In this document: piece after piece, positions 34,426 through 44,704 of the stretch
Position numbering within the stretch: position 1 is the stretch's first letter
How the letters are laid out: the number at the start of each line of letters is the position of its first letter
DNA from: Billgrantia lactosivorans
GTDB lineage: Bacteria; Pseudomonadota; Gammaproteobacteria; Pseudomonadales; Halomonadaceae
Length of the DNA stretch: 60,659 nucleotides
Reading direction: 5' to 3'
Assembly (NCBI RefSeq): GCF_003254665.1
Contig: NZ_QHGY01000016.1
Coordinates: forward strand, 434 to 61,092
Translations under genes and position numbers: made by a program
Notes under the pieces: generated by a model
The model's input: only the letters and a program-made list of their open reading frames with translations
Databases searched by the model: none
Told to the model about the DNA's origin: nothing

Positions 34426-36428
34426 TGATGAGAGCACTGTCCCGCTTGACACTTACGCAAAAATTACTCGGCGCCATCGGCCTGCCGCTGTTGGCGGCAT
34501 TTCTGGCCCTCGGCGTCATCGTGCATACCCAGCTCAACACCACCATTCCTCCCATGGTGGAAAATTCCAGCATGCGCCAGGTAGAAGCCCGCGCCGACGA
34601 GATCGGCGTCTGGATCGCCGGCTACCGAACCCTGCTGAGCGGGCTGGCCAAGGATGAGCGCCTCGCCGAGCCCGTCGACGTGGAGTCGCACCTCGAATGG
34701 CTGGAGTCTCGCCACCCGGGCGATGCCACCATCGAGTCGTTCTACTTTGCCGATGCCAGCGGCGAAACCATTACCCACACCGGCGCTCGCGTGAATATCT
34801 CCGAACGTGACTACTTCAGGGAACTGGTGCTCGACGGTACGGCCGACCGGCTGCTCGGCAACCCGGTAATCTCTCTCGTCAGCGGAGAACCGACGGCTGT
34901 GGTCGCCGAGACGATCTTCGATTCACGCGGCAAGCGTGTCGGCCTGCTGGGTATCACGCTCTCGATGGAGGCGGTTTCCGCCATCACCTCGGCGATCGAC
35001 GCCGGGGAAGGCAGCTACGGTTACATGGTCGACCGTACCGGCATGATCGTTGCTCATCCGGACCCCGAGGTCCGCATGGAGCTGCGCGTTACCGAAGCCG
35101 ACCAGGCCGGGTTCAGCGGTGCCAACGCCCTGGGCCAGCGGATGATGGAAGGGGGTTCCGGTAGCGGACAGGTGTCCTCGCCTGATGGGGGGGCGCTGAC
35201 CATGTTGTGGCACCCGATAGACGGAACCGATGGCTGGGCGCTGGCCGCCGCCATTCCCGACACCGTGTTCACCGGTGTCAGCCGAAGCCTGCTCTTCTCG
35301 CTGATGCTTGCCGGCGTGGCTACGCTGGCGCTGCTGCTGACCATTGTGACGATCTCCGCACGCAAGGTGCTGTCACCCATCCGCCGCACCACCCTTGCCA
35401 TGGCCGATATCGCCCAGGGCAAGGGCGACCTGACCCAGCGTCTGAAAGTGGACAGCGAGGACGAAGTGGGCCAGCTCGCCGCCCAGTTCAACGCCTTCGT
35501 CGAGCGCATGCAGGATACCCTGCTTCAGGTACGCGAGAATGCCCGCATGGTCCTGGCCGGAGCAGGCGACATTGCCGACGGTACCCAGGAGCTCTCCTCG
35601 CGCACCGAACAGGCGGCGGCCAACCTGCAGGAAACCTCGGCCTCCATGGAAGAGATTCACTCCACCGTATCGCACACCGCCCAAGCCTCCGAGCAGGCCA
35701 ATGGCCTGGCAGTGACAGCCGCAGGCGTGGCCGAGCGTAGCAATGAAGCCATGACGCAGATGAGCAGCAAGATGGCGGCCATCGACGAATCGGCCAACAA
35801 GATCGGCAATATCATCGGCCTGATCGACTCCATCGCCTTCCAGACCAATATCCTCGCGCTCAACGCCTCGGTGGAAGCGGCTCGCGCCGGTGAGCACGGC
35901 CGCGGCTTCGCCGTGGTAGCCCAGGAGGTACGCAACCTGGCCAGCCGCTCATCCGATGCGGCCAAGGACATCCGCGGCCTGATCGACAATTCGGTCAAGC
36001 ATACCCAGGAAGGAAGCACCATCGTGAAGGGCGTGGTCGAGCGAATGGAGGAGCTGCGCCAGAGCGTCGTCCAGGTCTCCGACGTGATCAACGAGATCAC
36101 CGCCGGCGCCCGCGAGCAGACCGCGGGAATCGAGCAGGTCAATACTGCCGTGGCAGAGATGGATACCATGACCCAGCAGAATGCCGCCATGGTCAGCCAG
36201 AGTGCCAGCCTGGCCTCGACCATGCACGAGAATGCTCGCCTGCTCGATGAATTGATGTCGACGTTCGTGCTGGGCGATGCGCCTGCGAGCCCCGCTGCAC
36301 GGCCGCAACCACCATCGCGGCTCGCCCTTGCCGCGCCCACATCGGCCGTGGCTCGACCGGTGGCGGACCCCAAACCGCAACAGCCCAGGCGCGAGAAGGA
36401 AGTCGAGGAGGAGTGGGAAACCTTCTGA
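34425..36428 (+). CDS. Methyl-accepting chemotaxis protein with dCache sensor
   Basis: 667 aa (two consecutive ATG; first used). TM1 (about 14-33), periplasmic double-Cache domain (about 40-275, with ERDYFRELV and GYMVDRTGMIVAHPD), TM2 (about 285-307), HAMP, and a signalling domain whose hairpin tip reads [27 protein letters not shown]. The C-terminus EEWETF matches the pentapeptide (xWxxF) that tethers CheR and CheB. dCache receptors often bind amino acids or organic acids; the ligand cannot be read here. Own sigma-28 promoter upstream. Confidence 0.95.
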   Translation: MMRALSRLTLTQKLLGAIGLPLLAAFLALGVIVHTQLNTTIPPMVENSSMRQVEARADEIGVWIAGYRTLLSGLAKDERLAEPVDVESHLEWLESRHPGDATIESFYFADASGETITHTGARVNISERDYFRELVLDGTADRLLGNPVISLVSGEPTAVVAETIFDSRGKRVGLLGITLSMEAVSAITSAIDAGEGSYGYMVDRTGMIVAHPDPEVRMELRVTEADQAGFSGANALGQRMMEGGSGSGQVSSPDGGALTMLWHPIDGTDGWALAAAIPDTVFTGVSRSLLFSLMLAGVATLALLLTIVTISARKVLSPIRRTTLAMADIAQGKGDLTQRLKVDSEDEVGQLAAQFNAFVERMQDTLLQVRENARMVLAGAGDIADGTQELSSRTEQAAANLQETSASMEEIHSTVSHTAQASEQANGLAVTAAGVAERSNEAMTQMSSKMAAIDESANKIGNIIGLIDSIAFQTNILALNASVEAARAGEHGRGFAVVAQEVRNLASRSSDAAKDIRGLIDNSVKHTQEGSTIVKGVVERMEELRQSVVQVSDVINEITAGAREQTAGIEQVNTAVAEMDTMTQQNAAMVSQSASLASTMHENARLLDELMSTFVLGDAPASPAARPQPPSRLALAAPTSAVARPVADPKPQQPRREKEVEEEWETF

Positions 36429-36441
36429 GGCTCGCTTCGTA

Positions 36442-36473
36442 GCAGGCAGCCGCCCTGAACGGCGGCTGCCTGC
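36442..36473 (+). terminator. Strong hairpin after the chemoreceptor gene
   Basis: Perfect 13-bp stem GCAGGCAGCCGCC / GGCGGCTGCCTGC with loop CTGAAC, 13 bases after the stop. No T run follows, so it may be a transcript-end stabiliser or a Rho-assisted end. Confidence 0.5.
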
Positions 36474-36588
36474 CGGACTGCAGCCACCGCGAGCTTCGAT
36501 TCATGCTGCGTTGAACCCTATTTCCTTAACCTGTGTTAAAGAATATTTCCTTTTGGACGATCTGAAGCTGAAGGATCTACAAGCCGAG

Positions 36589-37821
36589 ATGAAGGGAATG
36601 ACACAGGGAATCGGTAGTGCAGATAGCCTTCTGCTGGCTTCACAGCCAATTCTTGACCAGCACGACAAGATTTATGCGGTCGAGTTGCTGTATCGCAACG
36701 AAACCGGTCTCAGCGCGACGGAAATCGGCGAAAGTATCGCTACCGCTGAAGTGGTCTACCAACTCCACACCGCCATGACCCAGAAGGTAAAGGCGCTCAA
36801 GGTACCCGCCTTCGTCAATGTATCGGCTGACATCCTGCTTTCAGAGCACTTCTTGCCGCTTTCACCCAGGCATGCAGTCATCGAGCTGGTGGAGCGCATG
36901 GTACCCACCAGGGATCTGGTTGCGGCAGTGCGCTGCCTCCAGAGCCAAGGGTACCGGATTGCCCTGGACGACTTCGCCTTCGATCCTGAATGGGAGCCCC
37001 TGCTTGCCCTGGCATCGTATGTGAAAGTCGATATCTCGGCCTGCGATCCCGCTGAAGTGCAAAGACACAAGGCCAGACTGTCGCATTTGAAGCTCAAGTG
37101 GGTCGCAGAGCGGGTGGAAACCAGAGAAGAACGCGATCTTTACCGGCAGTTGGGTTTCGAACTCTTTCAAGGCTACTATCATGCGCGGCCAATGCCGGTA
37201 TATGGCAGGAAAATTCCCGCAGCCACGCTGCAAGCCGCAGCCTTGCTTCGTGCTCTCCATCAGCCCGAGCCCGACACCAGTGAAGTCATCGCCCTGATAC
37301 AGGCCGACCCGGAGATGGCCCTCAAGCTGACCCGGGTAGCCAACAGCGCCTTTTACCGTCCAAGCACTCCCATCAATTCGCTGAGAGGAGTGGTGACACA
37401 TCTTGGCTTGCGCCGACTGACAAGCTGGGTCGCGCTGTTCGGCCTGCTCGGAGACGCCCAGTCCGAGCATGCCGAATTGGCACTGACGCGAGCCAAGGCT
37501 TGCGAAATGCTGGCCCAGCACGATGCGGTATGTGAACAGAATGCCTATTTTGTGGGACTGCTATCCACGGCTGAGCTCCTGTTCGGTGTTCCGCGAGAAG
37601 AGTTTCTCCATTGCCTCCAGCTCGACGCCACGACAACCGAGGCCATCCTTCATCGAAAGGGCGCGTATGGCAGCATCCTGCAGCGAATAGAAATGACGGA
37701 GCGTCATTTCGCCATGCGTGAGACAGGACTCAGCGATGAGCAAGCCAGTCTCCTGAGGCTCTATCGCCAAGCCCAGTGCGACGCTTTCGAACTGATCGCC
37801 TCGCTCGATTCGCTGAGCTGA
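36589..37821 (+). CDS. Degenerate EAL-HDOD signalling protein
   Basis: 410 aa from ATG 36589 (another in-frame ATG at 36598; ribosome site weak for both). Residues about 15-215 are an EAL fold in which EAL reads ELLYR and DDFG reads DDFAFD. The metal-binding set is therefore incomplete and phosphodiesterase activity unlikely, as in YuxH-type proteins. Residues about 220-405 are HDOD (IQADPEMALKLTRVANSAFYRP; SLRGVVTHLGLRRLTSW). Probably a c-di-GMP binding or protein-interaction regulator. Local base composition is less GC-rich than its neighbours. A paralogue lies at 46689. Confidence 0.88.
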   Translation: MKGMTQGIGSADSLLLASQPILDQHDKIYAVELLYRNETGLSATEIGESIATAEVVYQLHTAMTQKVKALKVPAFVNVSADILLSEHFLPLSPRHAVIELVERMVPTRDLVAAVRCLQSQGYRIALDDFAFDPEWEPLLALASYVKVDISACDPAEVQRHKARLSHLKLKWVAERVETREERDLYRQLGFELFQGYYHARPMPVYGRKIPAATLQAAALLRALHQPEPDTSEVIALIQADPEMALKLTRVANSAFYRPSTPINSLRGVVTHLGLRRLTSWVALFGLLGDAQSEHAELALTRAKACEMLAQHDAVCEQNAYFVGLLSTAELLFGVPREEFLHCLQLDATTTEAILHRKGAYGSILQRIEMTERHFAMRETGLSDEQASLLRLYRQAQCDAFELIASLDSLS

Positions 37822-37846
37822 ACGACCGGCCAGCCGGCTCGGACGA

Positions 37847-38974
37847 CTAGGTAGCGCTGCCGCTGCGGGCCGCCCTGACCAGGCTGCGAATCACCTGCAT
37901 GTCGTGGCGCAGCAGCAGGCGCTGGTCGTCCTCCAGCCGGGCCATGTCGATCCAGCCATCCGCCGTGGCGCCCGCCTTCAGGCTCGTCAGCTGCGCCGCG
38001 AGCAGGCGCTCCTGCAGGCGATCCATGGCCGCGACGCCCGCCCTCGCCTGGCGCGCCGACAGCGCCTCCTTGAGCACCAGCGCCGACAGCCTGCGGCGTG
38101 TATCGGGCACCCGTACGGCATGGCGCAGCGCCAGCAGGCGCACCGCGTTGACCAGCGGCAGCAGGCCCTGGCGCTTGAGATTGAGGGCGTTGACGTGCGG
38201 CGCCTCCTCGTCGCTGGCGGCGAGCCGGCCGAACCGGTCCAGCGCCACCGGCAGCTCGTCGAGCAGCTGGGCCATTTCGTCGAGGAACAGGCCCGCCCGC
38301 GGCATGAGCCGCTCGACGTGATCGGCCAGCGCTTCGGCCAGGCCGGCATCGCCGAACACCGGATAAAAATCGAGCAGGATGTTGCTCTGCTGCACGCGCT
38401 TGACCCGGCGTTCGCGGGTCCACAGCGAGAGCTGCTCGCACCACTCCGAGAGCCGCTTGCGCCACATCGGCCAGCGCGCCATCACATGGCCGTGGCACAG
38501 CGGAATGCCGGCCGCGTCGAGCCTTGCGGTGAAGCGCTCTCCCAGCGCCTGGAAGAAGCCGTCGATCTCGGTATGGCGAGCGTCCGGGTAGTCCGCCACG
38601 ATCATGGCGTTGTCCTGGTCGGGGCCGAGCAGGCTCTCGTGGCGCCCGGCGGAGCCCAGCGTCAGCACGCAGAAGGCCACCGGCGGCGTGCCCCAGCCCT
38701 GCCCTTGCATCTCGTCGAGGGAGAGCTGGATCGCATGCCGGTAGAGCTGGTCGTTGTGGTCGCTGAGCAGTTGGCCGATGCGCCAGGCCGGGAGGTCGAG
38801 TCGCTGCAGGGCCTCGACCAGGCGCGGCTGCCAGGCGTGGGCGGCCGCCAGGTCGGGATTCGGCCCCAGTTCGTCCAGCGCCTCGCACAGCGGGGCCAGC
38901 AGGTCGGCCGGTGCCGGCAGGTCGTTGCCGGCGAAGAGTTCTCGCCAGGGCGAGGCCCGATGCAGCACGCGCAT
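37847..38974 (-). CDS. DUF294 nucleotidyltransferase-like protein
   Basis: 375 aa from ATG 38974, which has GGGAG five bases upstream; an ATG 12 bases earlier is in frame. The nucleotidyltransferase motif is GSAGRHESLLGPDQDNAMI (about 110-130, the GSxxRxE...DxD type), followed by a helical DUF294 C-terminal domain (about 235-370). The CBS or cyclic-nucleotide domains found in many relatives are absent. Such proteins resemble the GlnD uridylyltransferase head; the substrate is unknown. Relatives are often encoded with DnaQ-type exonucleases and SLC5 systems, both present 4-9 kb away here. Confidence 0.88.
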   Translation of the reverse strand: MRVLHRASPWRELFAGNDLPAPADLLAPLCEALDELGPNPDLAAAHAWQPRLVEALQRLDLPAWRIGQLLSDHNDQLYRHAIQLSLDEMQGQGWGTPPVAFCVLTLGSAGRHESLLGPDQDNAMIVADYPDARHTEIDGFFQALGERFTARLDAAGIPLCHGHVMARWPMWRKRLSEWCEQLSLWTRERRVKRVQQSNILLDFYPVFGDAGLAEALADHVERLMPRAGLFLDEMAQLLDELPVALDRFGRLAASDEEAPHVNALNLKRQGLLPLVNAVRLLALRHAVRVPDTRRRLSALVLKEALSARQARAGVAAMDRLQERLLAAQLTSLKAGATADGWIDMARLEDDQRLLLRHDMQVIRSLVRAARSGSAT

Positions 38975-39075
38975 ATCGTCTCCCATCGCCTACACGTCAG
39001 CCGAGTGTATCGAGGGAGCGACAGCATGGCACTTGGGCCAAGGGATGAGCTTCCCCGGCAGGCGTCGTTGCGGAT

Positions 39076-39375
39076 TCAGCGCGGCTGGAACATGTCGTCG
39101 CCGACCTGATCGATGTAGCGCTGCGCCTTGCTCACCATCAGCTGGTCGCAGGCATCGCGGCCCGGCACCAGGTCGGAGCGCTCGAAGCGGTGTTCCAGGG
39201 TCTCGCCCGCGGCTCCCGGCTTGCGGATCCAGCCGCTCACGCGGAACTGGCCGCCCTGCTCGGCCGGCTCCGAGACGATCTGGTAGCCGTTGTACTCGAC
39301 CGGCTCGGCGGCCTTGGCATTGCCCGGCTTGGCTTCGCCGCTTCCGAACAACCCGCCCAATAGCTTCTTCAGCAT
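39076..39375 (-). CDS. HlyU-family protein
   Basis: 99 aa. MLKKLLGGLFG start, then the compact HlyU fold with EYNGYQIVSEPAEQGGQFRVSGWI and SDLVPGRDAC. In Vibrio, HlyU activates toxin genes by displacing H-NS, but that is a different ArsR-type protein from this short family, whose name comes from a Pfam label; function here is unknown. Good ribosome site (AGGAGAG). Confidence 0.82.
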   Translation of the reverse strand: MLKKLLGGLFGSGEAKPGNAKAAEPVEYNGYQIVSEPAEQGGQFRVSGWIRKPGAAGETLEHRFERSDLVPGRDACDQLMVSKAQRYIDQVGDDMFQPR

Positions 39376-39472
39376 TGTTCTCTCCTACAGCTCTTCCCTA
39401 CGAATTCTTCCCTACGAGTCCTTCCCCTGCGAGGGCTTTCAATGCGAACCCACCAAACGAGAGCGCCGGCCA

Positions 39473-39493
39473 CTGGCCGGCGCGTCTCGCAGA
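39473..39493 (-). terminator. Terminator-like hairpin after argG
   Basis: Perfect 9-bp stem GCGCCGGCC / GGCCGGCGC with a three-base loop, 15 bases after the argG stop. Followed on the minus strand by CTCTCGTTTGG, a weak T run. Confidence 0.55.
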
Positions 39494-39507
39494 GAATCGA
39501 CAGACGC

Positions 39508-40728
<1,221 letters not shown>

Positions 40729-40765
40729 TCGGGGGCTCCTCTCAGGTAAACGTCACAAGAGGCTC

Positions 40766-40771
40766 AGTATA
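40766..40771 (-). promoter_or_regulatory. -10 box of argG
   Basis: TATACT on the minus strand, 38 bases before the argG ATG; -35 weak (TATTCG). Confidence 0.45.
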
Positions 40772-40927
40772 GCGTGGCTGCCGCCCGACGAATACCGGCG
40801 GCGGGACGTATCGCGGCCAAGCTGTTAGACTTTTCGCCGATGAGAATCGGCCCGGCCGCGGCGCTTGCCCGCCGGCAAGGAGCCGTCCCGGAAACGACAG
40901 TGAGAGGCACGTGATGAGGAGAGGCGC

Positions 40928-41593
40928 ATGAGCGAGGCGATCACTCGCGAGATGATGGCGCAGCGGTTTCGCAGTTTCCTGCCGGTGGTGGTCGACCTGG
41001 AAACCGGGGGGTTCAACGCCGAGCGCGACGCCATACTCGAAATCGCCGCCGTGACGCTGACCATGGACCCGGAGGGCAATCTGATGCCCGATGCCACCTA
41101 CGCCTATCACGTGCAGCCCTTCACCGGGGCCAACGTCGAGCAGTCGGCGCTGGATTTCACCGGCATCAAGCTCGACGACCCGCTGCGTCAGCGCGTGGCA
41201 CTCTCCGAGGCAGAGGCGCTGGGCGAGATCTTTCGCCCGGTACGCAAGGCGATCAAGACTCACGGCTGCACCCGCGCCGTGCTGGTGGGCCACAACGCCG
41301 CCTTCGACCATGGCTTCCTCAATGCCGCGGTGAATCGCTGCGGCATCAAGCGCAACCCCTTCCACCCCTTCTCGAGCTTCGATACCGCAAGCCTGGCGGG
41401 CCTGGTCTACGGCCAGACGGTCCTCGCCCGCGCCTGTCGCGCGGCGGGCATACCGTTCGACAACCAGGAGGCGCACTCGGCGCGCTACGACACCGAGCGC
41501 ACCGCGGAGCTGTTCTGCGCCATGGTCAACCGCTACAAGGACCTGGGCGGCTGGTCGCTGGCGCAGCGTGAGCAGGGCCTCGACGACCTCTGA
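40928..41593 (+). CDS. rnt: Ribonuclease T
   Basis: 221 aa (E. coli 215). DEDDh exoribonuclease that trims tRNA and other stable RNA 3' ends and turns over tRNA CCA ends. Asp-Glu in [20 protein letters not shown] and the C-terminal [24 protein letters not shown] lies just before ATG. Divergent from argG; its stop lies 24 bases from the convergent HPF fusion gene. Confidence 0.97.
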   Translation: MSEAITREMMAQRFRSFLPVVVDLETGGFNAERDAILEIAAVTLTMDPEGNLMPDATYAYHVQPFTGANVEQSALDFTGIKLDDPLRQRVALSEAEALGEIFRPVRKAIKTHGCTRAVLVGHNAAFDHGFLNAAVNRCGIKRNPFHPFSSFDTASLAGLVYGQTVLARACRAAGIPFDNQEAHSARYDTERTAELFCAMVNRYKDLGGWSLAQREQGLDDL

Positions 41594-41617
41594 GCGCCGC
41601 GGCGCTTGCGCCCTCGT

Positions 41618-42262
41618 TCAATGACGGGCGCCGGCGTCCTGCTCCCAGCCGGCGGGCAGGTCGAGATCGTCCTCGCCGTCGGCCGCCCCGCCGACGCCCG
41701 GCTTGTCGATGATCTGCACCGTGCTGGCGTGCAGCCCCTCCTCGCCCTCGTCGGGCTCGAAGCGCACCCGGGTGCCGACGGTCAGCCGGTCGAAGTCGCC
41801 GTGCAGCACGGCGTTCTGGTGGAAGTAGAACTCCTCGCCGCTCAGGCTCTTGAGAAAGCCGTAGCCATCGTTGTCGAACAGCCGCACCACGGTGGCCACC
41901 GGCGGCATCGGTTCGTCATTGTGCTGCTTGACCTTGCCGTCGCGCTTGGCGGTCTGCTTCTTGAGCTGCTTCTCCATCGCCTCGAAGGCGTTGCGGATGA
42001 TGGGACGCAGCTGGACCTGGGGATCGGTGACCTTGTCGCTCTTCTCGGCGACGAGCTCGCCCTTGGCCGGCAGGGTGACCTCGACGTGAGCGCGATAGGG
42101 GTTGCCGGTCTTGTGGGGATTCTGGGTCTGCTCGATGACCACGCGGCAGGAGACGATATCGCGGTTGAACTGCTCGAGCTTGGCCACGCGCGACCTGACG
42201 TACTCGTCGATCCATGCGGAGCGTGACACGTGCTGGTAGGTGATTTCCAAGGGTGTCTGCAT
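41618..42262 (-). CDS. HPF/RaiA ribosome-associated domain fused to a cold-shock domain
   Basis: 214 aa. Residues 1-105 are a hibernation-factor fold (PLEITYQHVSRSAWIDEYVRSRVAKLEQF; HVEVTLPAKGELVAEK). A charged Lys/Gln linker (about 105-122) leads to a cold-shock/OB domain (about 124-190: GYGFLKSLSGEEFYFHQNAVL), then an acidic tail. The canonical RNP motif of CspA (KGFGFI / VFVHF) is recognisable as GYGFL and FYFHQ. It likely binds ribosomes and RNA under stress. GGGAGG directly upstream of ATG. Confidence 0.9.
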   Translation of the reverse strand: MQTPLEITYQHVSRSAWIDEYVRSRVAKLEQFNRDIVSCRVVIEQTQNPHKTGNPYRAHVEVTLPAKGELVAEKSDKVTDPQVQLRPIIRNAFEAMEKQLKKQTAKRDGKVKQHNDEPMPPVATVVRLFDNDGYGFLKSLSGEEFYFHQNAVLHGDFDRLTVGTRVRFEPDEGEEGLHASTVQIIDKPGVGGAADGEDDLDLPAGWEQDAGARH

Positions 42263-42422
42263 GCTACCTCCCTGTCATTCGAGAAAGCGCGAATGTAGGC
42301 CTCCTCGTTGCCTGAATCCTTTTCGGCTCCTGACAGCCAGCGTGGTAGCGGGGTCGCGGGATTTCAATCGGCACTCCTTGGCTTTTGGTTTCCCGACGTA
42401 ACCTGGGCGACCACCGAAATGA

Positions 42423-42457
42423 ACAGGGCCCGCGAAACGAACGTTCGCGGGCCCTGT
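42423..42457 (-). terminator. Terminator-like hairpin after grxD
   Basis: Perfect 14-bp stem ACAGGGCCCGCGAA / TTCGCGGGCCCTGT with a seven-base loop, 23 bases after the grxD stop; weak T-rich tail TTCATTTC on the minus strand. Confidence 0.65.
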
Positions 42458-42480
42458 CGGCACGGCTTGTCGCGGGCGGA

Positions 42481-42831
42481 TCAGGCGTCGCCGCCCTCCT
42501 CCTTGGCCTTGGCGCGTGCCGCCGCGTCCTTGATCAGGGTTTCCAGTTCGCCGCTCTGGTGCATCTCGGTGACGATGTCGCAGCCACCCACCAGCTCGCC
42601 CTCGACCCACAGCTGGGGGAAGGTGGGCCAGTTGGCGTACTTCGGCAGCTCGGCGCGAATGTCCGGGTTGTCGAGCACGTTGACGAAGGCGAAACGCTCG
42701 CCACAGGACATCAGGGCCTGCACGGTCTGGGCGGAAAAGCCGCACTGCGGCAGCTGGGGGGTGCCCTTCATGTAGATCAGGATGGGGTTCTCGCCGATCT
42801 GGCGCTGGATGTTCTCGATGGTAGTGCTCAT
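42481..42831 (-). CDS. grxD: Monothiol glutaredoxin (Grx4 type)
   Basis: 116 aa. CGFS active site in [17 protein letters not shown] and GGCDIVTEM. Carries Fe-S clusters with BolA-type partners. Start chosen at [12 protein letters not shown] by homology; GGGAG lies seven bases upstream. An in-frame extension to 42918 is not expected. Confidence 0.96.
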   Translation of the reverse strand: MSTTIENIQRQIGENPILIYMKGTPQLPQCGFSAQTVQALMSCGERFAFVNVLDNPDIRAELPKYANWPTFPQLWVEGELVGGCDIVTEMHQSGELETLIKDAAARAKAKEEGGDA

Positions 42832-43002
42832 GGGTGCTCCCTGTTGGATCAAGAGTGCCTGGGCTATGGAAGACGCTGGAGCGGAATACCTGAGCGTCTT
42901 GCTCAGCCTTTTGCTCATGGCCCCATTCTACTGATGACGAGCGAATTGCGCATCCCCCGCCGGCTGGATAGGATGGTGGTTTTTTCGCGCGGAGAGATCG
43001 CC

Positions 43003-43923
43003 ATGGCGACACGCCATTTCCTGACCCTGCTGGACCTGAGCCCTGAAGAACTGCATTACCTCGTCCAGCGCGCCATCACGATCAAGAACCGCCTGCGTGC
43101 CCAGGGCCCCTCCTACGCCCCGTTCACCAATCGCACGCTGGCGATGATCTTCGAGAAATCCTCCACGCGCACCCGGGTCTCGTTCGAGACGGCCATGGCC
43201 CACTTCGGCGGCCATGCGCTGTTCCTCTCGCCGCGGGATACCCAGCTCGGTCGCGGTGAACCGATCGAGGATACCGCGAGGGTGCTGGCGGAGATGGTCG
43301 ACATCGTGATGATCCGCACCTTCTCCCATGCCGGGCTCGAGACCTACGCCGCCGCCAGCTCGGTGCCGGTGATCAACGCCCTCTCCGACGACTACCATCC
43401 CTGCCAGCTGCTCGCCGACGTGATGACCTGGACCGAGCTGCGTGGCAGCGTTCGCGGTCGCACCGCGGTGTGGATCGGCGACGGCAACAACATGTGCCAT
43501 TCGTGGATCAACGCCGCGCGCCAGTTCGACTTCCAGTTGCGCGTGTGCTGCCCCGAAGGCTACGAGCCGCGCCAGGACATCCTCGCCGCGGCCGGCGACC
43601 GGGTCAGCCTGCTGCACGACCCGCGCGAGGCCGTGGTCGGTGCCGATCTGGTGACCACCGACGTGTGGGCCTCGATGGGCCAGGAGGAGGAGCAGGCCAA
43701 GCGCGAGGCAGATTTCGCCGGCTTCCAGGTCAGCGAGGCCATGCTGGACCGCGCCAAGCCCGACGTGCTGTTCCTGCACTGCCTGCCGGCGCACCGCGGC
43801 GAGGAGATCAGCGAGACCCTGCTCGACGACCCGCGGGCGGTGGTCTGGCAGGAGGCCGGCAATCGTCTGCATGCGCAAAAGGCGCTGATCGAGTTCCTGC
43901 TGCTGGGCCGGGTCGACCACTGA
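43003..43923 (+). CDS. argF: Ornithine carbamoyltransferase (anabolic)
   Basis: 306 aa. Makes citrulline from ornithine and carbamoyl phosphate. Carbamoyl-phosphate site KSSTRTR, the HPCQ-type motif as YHPCQLLAD, and the ornithine site [18 protein letters not shown] lies about seven bases before ATG 43003. Followed by two GC-rich hairpins. Confidence 0.97.
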   Translation: MATRHFLTLLDLSPEELHYLVQRAITIKNRLRAQGPSYAPFTNRTLAMIFEKSSTRTRVSFETAMAHFGGHALFLSPRDTQLGRGEPIEDTARVLAEMVDIVMIRTFSHAGLETYAAASSVPVINALSDDYHPCQLLADVMTWTELRGSVRGRTAVWIGDGNNMCHSWINAARQFDFQLRVCCPEGYEPRQDILAAAGDRVSLLHDPREAVVGADLVTTDVWASMGQEEEQAKREADFAGFQVSEAMLDRAKPDVLFLHCLPAHRGEEISETLLDDPRAVVWQEAGNRLHAQKALIEFLLLGRVDH

Positions 43924-43929
43924 TCCCGC

Positions 43930-43963
43930 GCCGCCCCGCCGGAATGCGTTCCGACGGGGCGGC
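43930..43963 (+). terminator. Hairpin after argF
   Basis: GCCGCCCCG-CC-GGAA / TTCC-GA-CGGGGCGGC, long GC stem with a small internal bulge and loop TGCG, six bases after the stop; no T run. Confidence 0.5.
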
Positions 43964-43972
43964 CAGCGGCCT

Positions 43973-44010
43973 GGCTGGCGCCCCACGCTTGCGGCGCGAA
44001 CGCGCCAGCC
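43973..44010. terminator. Hairpin between convergent argF and motB
   Basis: GGCTGGCGC (43973-43981) pairs with GCGCCAGCC (44002-44010) around a 20-base loop, four bases after the motB stop on the minus strand. Confidence 0.4.
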
Positions 44011-44014
44011 GAGA

Positions 44015-44704
44015 CTAGCTGTCGCTCACCGCCTCCTGATGCAGCAGGAGTTCCACGCGCCGGTTGGCGGCCCGCCCCTCGGGGGTCTCGTTGCTTTCCA
44101 GTGGCCGGGTTGCCGCATAGCCCACCGCACGCAGCCGCTCGGCCGGCAGGCCCTGGTCGGACAGGTAGCGCAGCACGGCGATGGCGCGCCCGGAGGAGAG
44201 TTCCCAGTTCGACGGGAAACGAGCGCTGGCGATGGGAATGCTGTCGGTGTGACCTTCCACCGAGATGTCCCCCTCGAACGTCACCAGGATGTCGCGCAGC
44301 CGGCTCAGCACCTGGCGCCCCTGCCCCGTGAGGATCGCCCGACCGCTGTCGAAGAGCAGGTTGTCGTCGATACGCAGGGTGATCCCCTGCTGCCCCTCGG
44401 TCACGCTCACTCCTTCGATGTTGAGCCCGGGGAAGCGCGGCTGGAGACCGTCATGCCGCGGCTTGAGCCCCGCTCCCGCCACCATGCGGGCCGCGGCCTC
44501 GGCCTGGGGCGTGACCAGCATGCGGGGCTCTCCGCCGTCACGGCTCCCCTGGATGGCCGTGCCGTTGCCGGCAAGCGAGAGCAGCAGCACGAACAGCGTG
44601 ATCAGCAGCGTCAGCACATCCAGGTAACTCATCAGCCAGCCCTCCCCGTCACCGACCTCGGCGGCGGGGGGATGCAGCACGTCGCGCGTGCTGCGATCAA
44701 GCAT
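44015..44704 (-). CDS. motB: Flagellar stator protein MotB
   Basis: 229 aa. One N-terminal membrane helix (about 23-44) with the ion-binding Asp29 (SYLDVLTLLITLF), a plug/linker region, then an OmpA-like peptidoglycan-binding domain (ISVEGHTDSIPIAS...RRVELLL). Shorter than E. coli MotB (308 aa), near PomB and MotD in style. Its start overlaps motA by eight bases. Proton or sodium use cannot be fixed from this. Confidence 0.92.
   Translation of the reverse strand: MLDRSTRDVLHPPAAEVGDGEGWLMSYLDVLTLLITLFVLLLSLAGNGTAIQGSRDGGEPRMLVTPQAEAAARMVAGAGLKPRHDGLQPRFPGLNIEGVSVTEGQQGITLRIDDNLLFDSGRAILTGQGRQVLSRLRDILVTFEGDISVEGHTDSIPIASARFPSNWELSSGRAIAVLRYLSDQGLPAERLRAVGYAATRPLESNETPEGRAANRRVELLLHQEAVSDS

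Noticed and set aside
36277..36588. In-frame upstream extension of the EAL-HDOD gene
   Set aside because: It runs through the chemoreceptor coding end and the strong hairpin at 36442-36473; the family homology begins after 36589.
42385..43002. In-frame upstream extension of argF
   Set aside because: It overlaps grxD on the other strand; ornithine carbamoyltransferase length and the ribosome site fit ATG 43003.
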